Under the pieces are notes generated by a model, which worked only from the letters and a program-made list of their open reading frames with translations, searched no databases and was not told the DNA's origin. Positions 44,753 through 53,470 of a stretch of DNA of 64,000 nt are shown one piece after another. The position numbers and the translations under genes were made by a program. The stretch is taken from contig OW799233.1 in the NCBI GenBank assembly GCA_941918925.1, positions 128,984,833 through 129,048,832 of the forward strand, written 5' to 3'. The stretch's first letter is position 1; every line of letters starts with the position of its first letter. This stretch comes from Phyto melanocephala (taxonomy: Eukaryota > Arthropoda > Insecta > Diptera > Rhinophoridae).

Positions 44753-44979
44753 TGTTAGAAATATACTTTAAACTAAAAACACTTTTCATAATCAACATTA
44801 ATATTTCTAAGTAAGCCATGCAATTTCGTTTATATAATAATTTAATATATTTGAAAAATTGTTTTTTAATTGTCATACCTTTAAAAAACTTCATTAGAAA
44901 TAGTTTGATAAAATAAATGTTTGTTATATAAAACAAAGGAAAATCCGTGTTTCACATTTATAAGAAAGGATTTTCATCA
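44753..44979 (+). repeat. copia 3' LTR
   Basis: It has the same 227 bases as the 5' LTR and is followed by TATAC. Confidence 0.95.
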
Positions 44980-45071
44980 TATACTTTATGGGGTTGGAAA
45001 TGAAAATTATAGAAATTACAAACGGAATGACAAAGCTAAACATACCCTTGTGCACCACAGGTGAAGGGTAT
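44980..45071 (-). mobile_element. INE-like element, right part, split by copia
   Basis: It resumes 'tatactttatggggttggaa', continues 'acaaacggaatgacaaag' and ends 'gtgcaccacaggtgaagggtata', the 5' terminus of the INE-like element on the minus strand. Removing copia and one TATAC restores continuity with 40279-40510. Confidence 0.75.
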
Positions 45072-45444
45072 AAAAATTGGTAATAATACTTCAATACAAA
45101 AGTTTAATTTTTCTCAACCACGATCGATCTCATCTTTTAAAATAACGGTTTCCCCTGATCTCTTTGCAACTGTACTAGATCCGAATTTTAGGCCGAAAAA
45201 TACTTTAGAGGCGGAATATGTATACAAGACTAGATCACAAAATATTGGTGTTCTTCCACTACAAGATCATTCAGCTACAAAAAAACTAACATTATCTAAT
45301 GATTACATTTCTATCATTTACCAAAATGTTTGTGGCTTAAGAACTAAACTTTCATCTCTATATATAGATAGTTTATATGTATGTACTTTCAGTTGCGCAA
45401 CGAAGTATTTAAAATATTTTTCATTTTTAAATCTTAAAAAATAA
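45072..45444 (+). pseudogene. CR1/Jockey-group element remnant: ORF1 C-terminus and ORF2 start
   Basis: Translation reads KIGNNTSIQKFNFSQPRSIS, SFKITVSPDLFATVLDPNF and EAEYVYKTRSQNIGVLPLQD, aligning with the last 80 residues of the intact ORF1. Then, in the same frame here, it reads ISIIYQNVCGLRTKLSSLY, which aligns with the start of the ORF2 endonuclease. The junction string C-A7-C-TAA (45278-45289) is the same as in the intact copy, but a 4-base length difference upstream puts ORF1 and ORF2 in one frame and the TAA out of frame. It is the continuation of 39850-40278 across the nested insertions. Confidence 0.75.
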
Positions 45445-47219
45445 CAATCATGTTGGTAATAGTTCTCTTTGAAAAAAATTAGCTTCTGTTACATTAAAAC
45501 TGACTTGTAGTTTATTTTGGCATCGTCTACATTTGTGAATGAATGAAAGAATGAATCTACGAATTTCTAAACCTTTTTTATTTATATTTTTTTATTTGCA
45601 TTTTAAGTTTTATTATGGGGTTAGTGACTTTTCTTTTTATTCTTTGAGTATTTTTTTTATTTTTATTTTTTTTTATGTTGTTGCCCTGATGACTTATTGC
45701 TTTTCCTTGCCACATTCTACATACAAAAATATTGAAGTTTTCCTATTGTTGCTGTTGTTACTTACTTACATATGTGTACATCTTGTCTTGTATATTATTT
45801 GTGTGATTGTAGTTGTTGCTATTTTTTCGCAACATATGCAACGTTTTTCAAATCACTGTGTATTTCTTTTTTATTTTTATATTTATTATTCACAATTTGG
45901 TTTTTTAAAATATTCGTGTATGTTATTTATGAATTTTTCATGCAAATTAATATAAAGAAGAGTCTGGTTTTTCCAACATCTTTTTCTTTGCTACATCTTG
46001 CTGCAAAAAAACAAACTAAGTTATTGCCAGAGATTTTTTGTTATTGTTTGGTTCTAAAGATGTTAAATATCGGGAATACCCTGTTTGCTTTAACATTAGT
46101 AATTTGTTTTATTTATGTCTGTATGTATGTATGTATGTATGTATGTTTGTGCATATGTTTTTTCTATGATTTTTTTTATAATGATTTTTATATTAAAAGC
46201 TTGGTTATATTGCTTATGGCGCTGGTTTAAGGATAGAACATATGTGATTACGAGGAGAGTAAGAATTATTTGAAGTTTTTGTTTTCAACATTTGTCTACA
46301 AAAACTCCATTCATAGAAATCATTACTGTTTACCATCGAATTTCTAGCATAAAAGTATGATTTTTGCAGACTTTTTGAAATGATCCTCGTATACTAAAAC
46401 ATGCTAAAAATATATTGCATACAAATAATACAAACACATTTACCTAATAGCACGATTACAATTTTAAATTTATTCACAAATTTCATATTAAATATATTTT
46501 ACGAAAAATTTTGGGTGAACAAAAAAAAAACAATTTATTAAGGTTTATCTTTAATTTGTTGTAATTGAAAACATAAATTTTGTTGCTTAATGATATACAA
46601 AAATGCGTGAATATTTTTGCAATAATTTATCGAAAATATTAATCTCTAATTTTGCGCAGGTATCCACGAATGTTATCTCTAACTAGTAGTGAACTGACCC
46701 ACTTTATTGCTATTTATTGCTATAATCTCTTTATATCATAAGCTTTTGTTCAAGGTCATAGAAAAGTGTAACCCATCTTATCTTTTGAACTAGCCTACTC
46801 TAGTCGTTAAAATTAACCCCCTTTACACTGTTGTTATTTCACGCGCTAAGCTGTAGTACACAGTATGAGTGTCGTTAAAGTCAAAAACCGAGTTAGAACA
46901 CTTTGCACAATGTATGAACTATTTTACCTGCGGTATGTGTTTTGCGTTTCAATAAGTATAATGAAAATGATTATTTATGTTATTATTAATTATGTATCAC
47001 AAATTTTTTATAGAACTTGTAAAAAATATAAAGGATGTTTTTTTTCATGGTAAAATTTTTCAGTGAAAAAAAGCCTTTGTAACATTTGTCAATGACAAAC
47101 ATGCTCAGCCAGAGGTGCCATTTCACCACCAGTGGGCACCAGTAGAACGACGCTTGTAAATCGTTGCATTTTATTACCAAAATTCGTGCTTTGTGTGAAA
47201 CTTCTTTCGTTAATTACGT
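45445..47219. other. T-rich DNA, no gene seen; GTAT microsatellite
   Basis: Long hydrophobic frames at 45539-46230 overlap each other and arise from T-rich sequence (Phe/Leu/Tyr/Ile runs); I reject them as genes. A (GTAT)n tract is at 46121-46145. Confidence 0.5.
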
Positions 47220-47440
47220 ACATTGTATGATCGTGATAGAATTTGACTCAATGGATATGTCAACAAACAGAATTGTCGAGCAGCCAGAGACAGTTTAAAG
47301 AGTGAACCTTGAAAAATAAGATTTGTGTTGTGATAATCGGCTTCTTTTTAACCAAAATGGAAGAATTGGACAAGGTTGGCATGTTGTTACAACAAGCCGG
47401 TGCGTCACACAGAACCCTGAAGCTAGTGGAAAACTAGTTT
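47220..47440 (+). pseudogene. Tc1/mariner-like transposase remnant, DDE region
   Basis: Near 47250 the plus strand reads LNGYVNKQNCRAARD, the decayed 'HF.LNGYVNKQNCRIW' motif that follows the second catalytic Asp block. At 47357-47437 an open stretch reads MEELDKVGMLLQQAGASHRT then LKLVEN and a stop. This corresponds to 'LEELDL..MWFQQDGATCHT', with the catalytic Asp of QQDGA lost (QQAGA). About 100 amino acids of the usual spacing have been deleted between the two. Confidence 0.7.
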
Positions 47441-47785
47441 TGTAAGCAATTAATTTTAGGTTTTATAGTAAGACGATGATCAATCGACTTCCTATTCATA
47501 AATGAAAACAAAAATGTTTAATAGTTCAATCAAAATAAATATTTATTAAATAACAACGAAAAAATAAGAGAACACTTATGTATATATAATAAGTAATTTG
47601 TGATTTTCTGTTGCAGCAAATTTATTAAACACAACTTCTCAATCAACTTCGATTTAGTTGTGAATATGTAACATGTCTAACCCGTTTAGCCTGTCCTCTG
47701 TCATGGCTGATCTCTGCCACGTTTTAACGCGACGAAGAGTAGAAAATTATCTTTCGCCCGTAGCATTACCTATAGGCATTGAACC
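47441..47785. other. No gene seen
   Basis: Some phrases (atgatcaatcgacttcctat near 47477) resemble INE-like flanks, but not firmly. Confidence 0.35.
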
Positions 47786-47822
47786 AAAAATGACACAGCC
47801 GAATATAGCACTCTTACTTGTT
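47786..47822 (+). mobile_element. INE-like element 3' terminus
   Basis: 'gacacagccgaatatagcac' followed by 'tcttacttgtt' is the plus-strand 3' end of the family. The left half of the hairpin (gattcgg) is not preserved, and no body precedes it, so it is a severe truncation. Confidence 0.6.
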
Positions 47823-48049
47823 TAATTATAAAAATTTCAATTATATCTTTTACAGAGTGTGCAAAAGTAGATCGTTGGTTACACGTAAAAAAGCCATAAC
47901 TGAAATAATTGTAACTTTACAGGAGAAGCCAAAAACGTAATAGAAACCGTATAATTATGAAGGAAATTCCTTTGTAAAATTGATTTTAAACGTTTTTTTG
48001 ATACTATTGCTTTGAATTTTTGTATCGGGGTGTACACAGAAAGAAATGA

Positions 48050-48300
48050 GTTTCTATTACCACCATTCATCTCATATGAAATAAAAAACATGCATATATA
48101 AAAACATCCCATTGTAAAATTATAAATTGAGTTTACGTATGTTTAAAAAAAAATAAAAATTCTAAAAAAAAATTACGAAAAAAATTACAGAAGAAAAAAA
48201 CGAGGTGGTCGTGGTGTTTTGCTCATATCTCAAATGTTTATGTTCCGATGTTTCTGATTTTCAATACCTACACTACTCCCAAATATTTTTGATGTTTTTT
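48050..48300 (-). mobile_element. INE-like arm, inverted copy of 39190-39740
   Basis: The reverse complement of 48055-48145 matches 39645-39735 (aatgggatgtttt, tttcatatgagatgaatggt). The reverse complement of 48190-48300 matches 39190-39305 (actcccaaatatttttga and the caaaacaccacgaccacctcg-type phrase). The low-complexity tract of the left copy is only about 50 bases long here. Confidence 0.65.
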
Positions 48301-48334
48301 TTTTTTCAATTCATTTCATTATAATATAAAATTT

Positions 48335-48960
48335 ATGAAAAATAATGTAACTCACTCAAATATTCCTTATTTAGATTCATTAGTTATAAGAAAGGGTGAA
48401 AATTTGTTAGTAGATTGGTATCAGAACCCCACGTCTTCTGGAACAATAATAAATTATTATTCAAAATACCCAAAGAGAATTAATATTAATACAGCAAGAA
48501 ATCTAATTGAGAGGGTTTTAAAGAATAGCGATAAAGTTTTCTATACAAAAAATATAGAGGTTGTTAAGAATATTTAAATTTTTTTTCATATCATTTATTT
48601 TATGTATAATCTATCCAAAAGGATATTAAGTAAATTTGATAAGTATTTTAAACGATAGTAAATATCAGATCCAACAGATTTGTAGATTAATAAGTCAATA
48701 TATAAAACAAAACAATTTAGACGCAAGAACTATTATTGAAACTAAAATTCATTAATCAGTTACTTATGTTCCTTTCATATATGAAAGTCCTGAAAAATTT
48801 AAAATTTAAGAAAATAAGAGATATATGTATAATGTATAATACATTAGGTAGATTATTTGTTAAAACGAAAGATTTACAAAATAATAATAACAATAATGAA
48901 AACTGTGATAAGGTATATGAAGGTATAACAAAAATAAACTTAAAACTAGGTTAGCTGGAA
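48335..48960 (+). pseudogene. Penelope-like retroelement reverse transcriptase, C-terminal remnant
   Basis: An 80-codon frame (48335-48577) reads NNVTHSNIPYLDSLVIRKGE, then DWYQNPTSSGTIINYYSKYP, then NTARNLIERVLK. The 'PFLD.LV.R...DWYRKPTSSGR.INY.S.HP' pattern belongs to the region just after the catalytic motifs of Penelope-like reverse transcriptases. After several stops, 48780-48950 gives TYVPF-like and YNTLGRLFVKTKDL pieces, equivalent to the 'N.IGKLF...KDK' linker before the GIY-YIG endonuclease. The endonuclease itself is absent. Confidence 0.7.
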
Positions 48961-49728
48961 ATAAGTCTGATCAAAAAAACAGAAACACTACATCTGTTAA
49001 AGGTAAAAAATAGTTACATACGTAGATATATATTAGAAACGTTACAGTTTATAAAAATTCCATCTACACAAAAGATTGTATATTGTTACGTTTTTACCTT
49101 TTATAAATGTTGGCTTATTTTCTTAAAATAAACTTTGAATTCTTTTCGTATTGCAATCAAAAACAGTTGAAATTAGTTATAAAATTAAGGGCACTTTATT
49201 TATTTAAACACACTCAGATATTGCTTTTATGTCGCTTTACATATTTCACTTATGGTTATACACTTTTTTTTATCAAACTCCCTTTGGTAAGCACTTTACA
49301 AGCTCTACTGTAATACTGATCACGTTAGCTGTGTTGTTCGGCTATTTATAGTAACATAGTGGTGTTATGTAACATTCGACACAGTTCTCGTATGTACACA
49401 CTAGTTCATTCGAAAACCGTTACATTTAAATTAAGACGTAATGTTAATGTTAGGTAATATGCAGAAATAATAAAAGTGCCTAAGAGTATGCTGCACATAA
49501 TAACTCACCACAGTTGCATATAACTTAACATCATGTTCAAACAACCAGCACGCTGCAGCGAACCAAACGAAATGTTAAATGTACATAAACTAATACAAAA
49601 AAAACTACTGTTACTTAACCTACTTTAAATATAACTAAAATAAAATTATAATGTAAATTAAGCCATTTAAAATAAGTCTGTAACAATATAAAAGAGAAAT
49701 GAAGAGTGTTGTATAAAATTACAGGCTA
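48961..49728. other. No gene seen
   Basis: AT-rich. The short frame at 49107-49313 has no known motif. Confidence 0.4.
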
Positions 49729-50121
49729 TCTATATATTTAAAAGTGAAACTCTGCCTGTCTGTGTGTGTGTGTATGTGTGTTAGCTAAAGACTCCGAAAC
49801 CGTAAATACGATCGGACTCAAACTTTGGCAAGTTGTTGTACACATTTTAGGGAGTGTTTATGGGTGGTAAAAAGTGGGCGGGTCTACGCACATAAAAAAT
49901 AAGTTCTCATTTTTAGCTACTTGCACTTGACCGATTTTTCTGAAACTTTGCACAAATATTGAGCTGTCATGACCATATAGTTTCGTGATTAGAAAAGTGG
50001 GCAAGGCCACGCCCATAAAATAGTTATAATTTTGAGATACTTGCACTTGATATTCAATTAAAATTCAGAATGCATTTTTACTCATTAAGGGGCGTAGCAA
50101 CGCGCGCCAGGCTTGGCTAGT
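49729..50121 (+). mobile_element. Non-autonomous Helitron-like element
   Basis: It starts TCTATATATTTAAAAGTGAA directly after an A and ends GCGCGCCAGGCTTGGCTAGT directly before a T. A TC start, a CTAGT end with a small hairpin just before it (GCCA-ggct-TGGC), and insertion between A and T are the classical Helitron signs. It holds a GT microsatellite (49761-49779) and two diverged copies of 'gtgggc(g)...acttgcacttga'. It has no coding capacity. Confidence 0.6.
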
Positions 50122-50721
50122 TAGTAAGTAAAATCTAGAATATGCTAGTCTTTAACACAGTTTATTGTAATGAAATATATTATACTATATGTATTTGTAT
50201 TTATTTATTTATTTTTTTTTTTTGTATAAAATTAAATATTTTACAAAAATATTTTTCCCGCCTTTTTTACAAAACTTTAAAATGTTGACAAATATATGTA
50301 TGTCTATTTGCTGTCTTTTGATACATATATGTATTTGAATTTTTGTTTGTATATTTTAAATGTTAACAAAAATAATTTTCCCACCTTTTCTAAAAAATTG
50401 TTTATTAAAAATTTGTATATTGTTAATTGTTTTTTTTTTAAATTGTTAATACTTTCCCTGAAGAAGCTACCCAATGGAATAAAATAAAATTATTTTTATA
50501 AAAAATTAGTCTCAAGCTTAATATATAAAACAGCTATTGATGTAAATAAAAACGATCGAAGACATTAACTTATTATTCAAATATATAAACTTTTAGTAGT
50601 TATTGAGTTATGATAATTGGCTACTTTTTTTTTTGGTGAATTAGGGCTCGTTAAGGATTTTTCATATCTTTTTTTCTATTTCCTCTACACTATTTTCTTC
50701 CTTTATTCACCCTATTTTTAG
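50122..50721. other. No gene; T-rich, ends in a strong pyrimidine tract
   Basis: The last 60 bases (50662-50721) are a near-continuous pyrimidine tract ending in ttttag, a very good 3' splice signal. Confidence 0.45.
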
Positions 50722-50811
50722 GGAGTGCTTACTCTCATCAATCCCTCTCGATTTTTCTTCTTTTATAAAAGGGAACACAATGGATCACATAGATTTCCGA
50801 GTGTGGGTGAT
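50722..50811 (+). CDS. Candidate 90-nt coding exon A, unknown gene
   Basis: It is bounded by a strong acceptor (tattcaccctatttttag, ending 50721) and a perfect donor (gtaagtg, from 50812). Two of three frames are open. Frame 2 gives ECLLSSIPLDFSSFIKGNTM then DHIDFRVWV; frame 1 gives GVLTLINPSRFFFFYKREHN then GSHRFPSVGD. Joined to candidate exon B, only frame 2 stays open. Caution: TATAAAAGGG at 50764 could instead be a TATA box, which would make the acceptor accidental. I recognise no family. Confidence 0.3.
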
Positions 50812-50982
50812 GTAAGTGTTTCTTGTTTCCTTTTCTACCTACAAACATATGGAATTATAAAAGTATAGGCACCTTACAGTGATATTTTTTACAATTAAGA
50901 AACTGTTGCCTTATATTTATTATTTCTGGTTATGTAACGAGCATAGGACCTTAAGCCATACTTAATATTTTATCTTCCGCAG

Positions 50983-51008
50983 TTCCGCAGAAATTATGGC
51001 AGCTAAAA
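50983..51008 (+). CDS. Candidate 26-nt microexon B
   Basis: An acceptor (ttttatcttccgcag, ending 50982) and a donor (gtgagta, from 51009) enclose 26 bases. In frame with exon A they add a short peptide (ISAEIMAAK). The 171-bp gap between A and B is a normal size for a short fly intron. A further acceptor (attttattttctttag) ends near 51494. Confidence 0.25.
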
Positions 51009-52299
51009 GTGAGTAGATACTAAATGTCCACCATGTATTTAAGTATCTTCGCCAGTGCATTGAATTAGCAAAAATACACAATCATATAATATACAAAACT
51101 TTATGTTTTTTATCAACCAAGTTTAATGGAGTGAATAAAAAATATTTCTTTCTCCCCTCGCTACCACCACCCAACCATTAGAGGATACTAGTACTATCAT
51201 GAAAATGTTCCTGTTTAATGGAAATAAATGTAAAATAGTGTAAAAATCTTATCAAAAAACAACAAAAGAAAACAAAAAACACTTCAAAAACATTGGGGAT
51301 AACAAGCATGTGTTGATTTTAATTTCAAACTAAAGTGTTTGAATTAAATCAATTACATAGAAAAACAAAACCAGCACACCCTTATAAATACTTGCAAAGC
51401 GAAAATACTACATCGAACACACTTACATATAAATAGTATATAGTGAAGAGAATAGCAAAATAATAAGTTTTCGTATCATTTTATTTTCTTTAGCACCCAC
51501 CCTTTTGTATTTATTTGTAAAAGTTGTTTAAGGTTAATGTTATACTAACACGCATACATTTAACAGACGTGTGTTTAATAGTTGATGTTTAAATGCATGT
51601 TCGTAGTTGTAAAGAATTATTGTGGAACTTTATGGTCTTGAACTTGTTCAAAATAAGTTTCATTACCATCGTTTTTATCAACACCCTACCACCAAAGAAC
51701 ACATTTACAGCATCATATGGCATTCATACCGAAAATTTTATTGCTGACTTAAATTATTATGACGGTCAATAGTGTTGAAGATAATTAAGGGTAGTTTTAA
51801 TAATTATTTAATAATTTACCAAAATAAAAAAATAAAATCATTTGAATGTTTCGAAAAAAATATTCTGCAAATAAAATAATTACACTGGTCTGCAGCAAAA
51901 ATCGCCTTTGAATAAAAATATAATCACAATAGAGATTTTGACGCACGTTTTCTGTTTTTTTTTTTTTTTCTATATGGCTCAGTCTGGGCATATCTTGCTC
52001 AAAACAAAGCGGTTAAGCTGATGAAAACCTTAAAAATGATTAGTTTTTTCTGTTAGTTTTTTGTTAGTAATACCGATTTTGTTGAAAATACCAAAAAATG
52101 GTTAAAAATATTTTATAAAATAAAAAGTAATAAGGTACAAAGTTATTAAAAATATTCGCTGAAAATCGATATTAAAAAATTAAAAATTTAACAAATAATT
52201 CTTCTAAAAAGAAGATTTACCGACAACTTAAAAACATGAACTTAAACTTTTTGAATTACCGAAAGAATAATGTGAAAAAGTAAATTTTGTGCACACAAG
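51009..52299. other. No confident gene
   Basis: Holds the possible acceptor near 51494. The minus frame 51797-51991 begins in an A/T tract and has no known motif. Confidence 0.35.
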
Positions 52300-52580
52300 C
52301 CAAGTGGAATGCATTTGCGAAAACAGCTGTAATTTTATCGCCAACACTGTTGGGTTGGTTATTTAGTGTCGCAAGTAAATACCATGTATTTAAGTCCCAA
52401 AATCATAGCTAGTTAAATTCGGCAACTATTGCGTTTCCGTTTTTCCTGTTTTCTTACCACTACGTGTTAGAATGAAATTAACCAAAAGCAAACTTTTTCT
52501 TTGTTCGTTATTTTCCCTCATATTATCACTAGATTTGTTCTGATGGCTAACAGATTGATAGCGTTTTTCGACGTTCGTTA
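52300..52580. repeat. Dispersed repeat Y, copy 1
   Basis: It matches 61275-61565 in the same direction. Shared landmarks are 'gagtggaatgcatttgcgaa', 'agctgtaattttatcgccaa', 'ttcggcaacta', 'gaaattaaccaaa' and 'gataagcg/gatagcg'. Identity is about 70% by eye. No terminal repeats are recognised. Confidence 0.55.
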
Positions 52581-52779
52581 GACACTTTTTTTAAATTATT
52601 CTTATTTTTGTTTGATCAGTCTTCAAAAGAATGTTTTCCAACAATGTCATAAACTCAAGCCTGAATAAATTAAAACATTAGTGTGAACATAAACTTATAT
52701 GTACAAAAAGGATAAAATTGCAAAAATATTACAACAAAAAATATATAATCAAGATGTGACTAAAATAAAGGTGAGGGAT

Positions 52780-53470
52780 TCGATACCAGGGCTTAAATAG
52801 AAGATCATAGGACGGGATCCAGGCTTGGCTCTGGTGTTTTCTCTTATGAGCAAGAGATGCAGCTCCCTTTATGTCTTTCGGATAATAGCAAAGTATTTCA
52901 GGCTAAAATATTCGTTAACTGAGAGGCATGTAGAAAACTGAATAATAGGAATATTCAAATATGGATATTTTTGTCGACTGTCAGGCGGCACTCTTGTCAT
53001 TCAGGTAATACACTACTACGTCTAAACTAGTCGGTCAATGCACGAAACAGTTGGTAATGCTTTTCAACATTGCTCTAGTTTAGGAATTTGTGGATAGAAC
53101 CACTGTAGACCAGTTGGCCAAGGGTTTTATGCACTGTAAATCTCCAACACATATACGGTCGCAATCCCGCTAGGGACTATCAAAAGTGAGACTTTCGGAA
53201 AATTTTCTTAACAAATCTGAGAAAAGGTGGCGTGCAATGAATACATGTAGAAAGGGTCAAGCTGAAGTGGCCCTCTTTAGATAGCAGGTGAACATCGCAA
53301 AGAGCAAAGGTTGGAAAGACATCTCGACATTGCTCGGCAGTATTGACCGAGTCACTCGGTATTATGCGGTCCGACTCGAACCTCGCTCTTATGACCTGTC
53401 CAGCTGTCTAGATTATAAAAAGTAGGAATTGATTATCCACATTCTCTGTGAATGGCCTGTGATTGCTGTC
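52780..53470 (+). pseudogene. RNase H region of an I/Loa/R1-type non-LTR retrotransposon
   Basis: Plus-strand pieces run in order. A DCQAALLSFR-like piece with TSKLVGQCTKQL (near 52977-53055) matches the RNase H 'SD SQAAL.AL....T.S.LV..C' segment. A CGHN-like and ADQLAKG-like piece near 53090-53130 matches 'WVPGH.GI.GNE.AD.LA..G'. LNKSEKRWRAMNTCRKGQAE near 53210-53270 and a YDLSSCLDY and HILCEWP tail near 53390-53460 complete the order. Frames shift repeatedly. There is no upstream reverse transcriptase in this window, so it is a 5'-truncated copy. Confidence 0.6.

Larger units (their letters stand above)
40511..44979 (+). mobile_element. Ty1/copia LTR retrotransposon, nearly intact
   Basis: Two 227-bp LTRs starting TGTTAG and ending ATCA enclose a primer binding site, one gag-pol frame in copia order (gag, protease, integrase, reverse transcriptase, RNase H) and a polypurine tract. 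The flanks repeat TATAC. I see no difference between the LTRs on reading, so the insertion should be young. One frameshift in reverse transcriptase is the only clear defect. Total length is 4469 bp. Confidence 0.95.

Noticed and set aside
45539..46230. Overlapping 138- and 152-codon hydrophobic frames that look like membrane proteins
   Set aside because: They come from T-rich DNA (Phe/Leu/Ile/Tyr runs and a GTAT microsatellite), overlap in two frames and have no start context or family motif.
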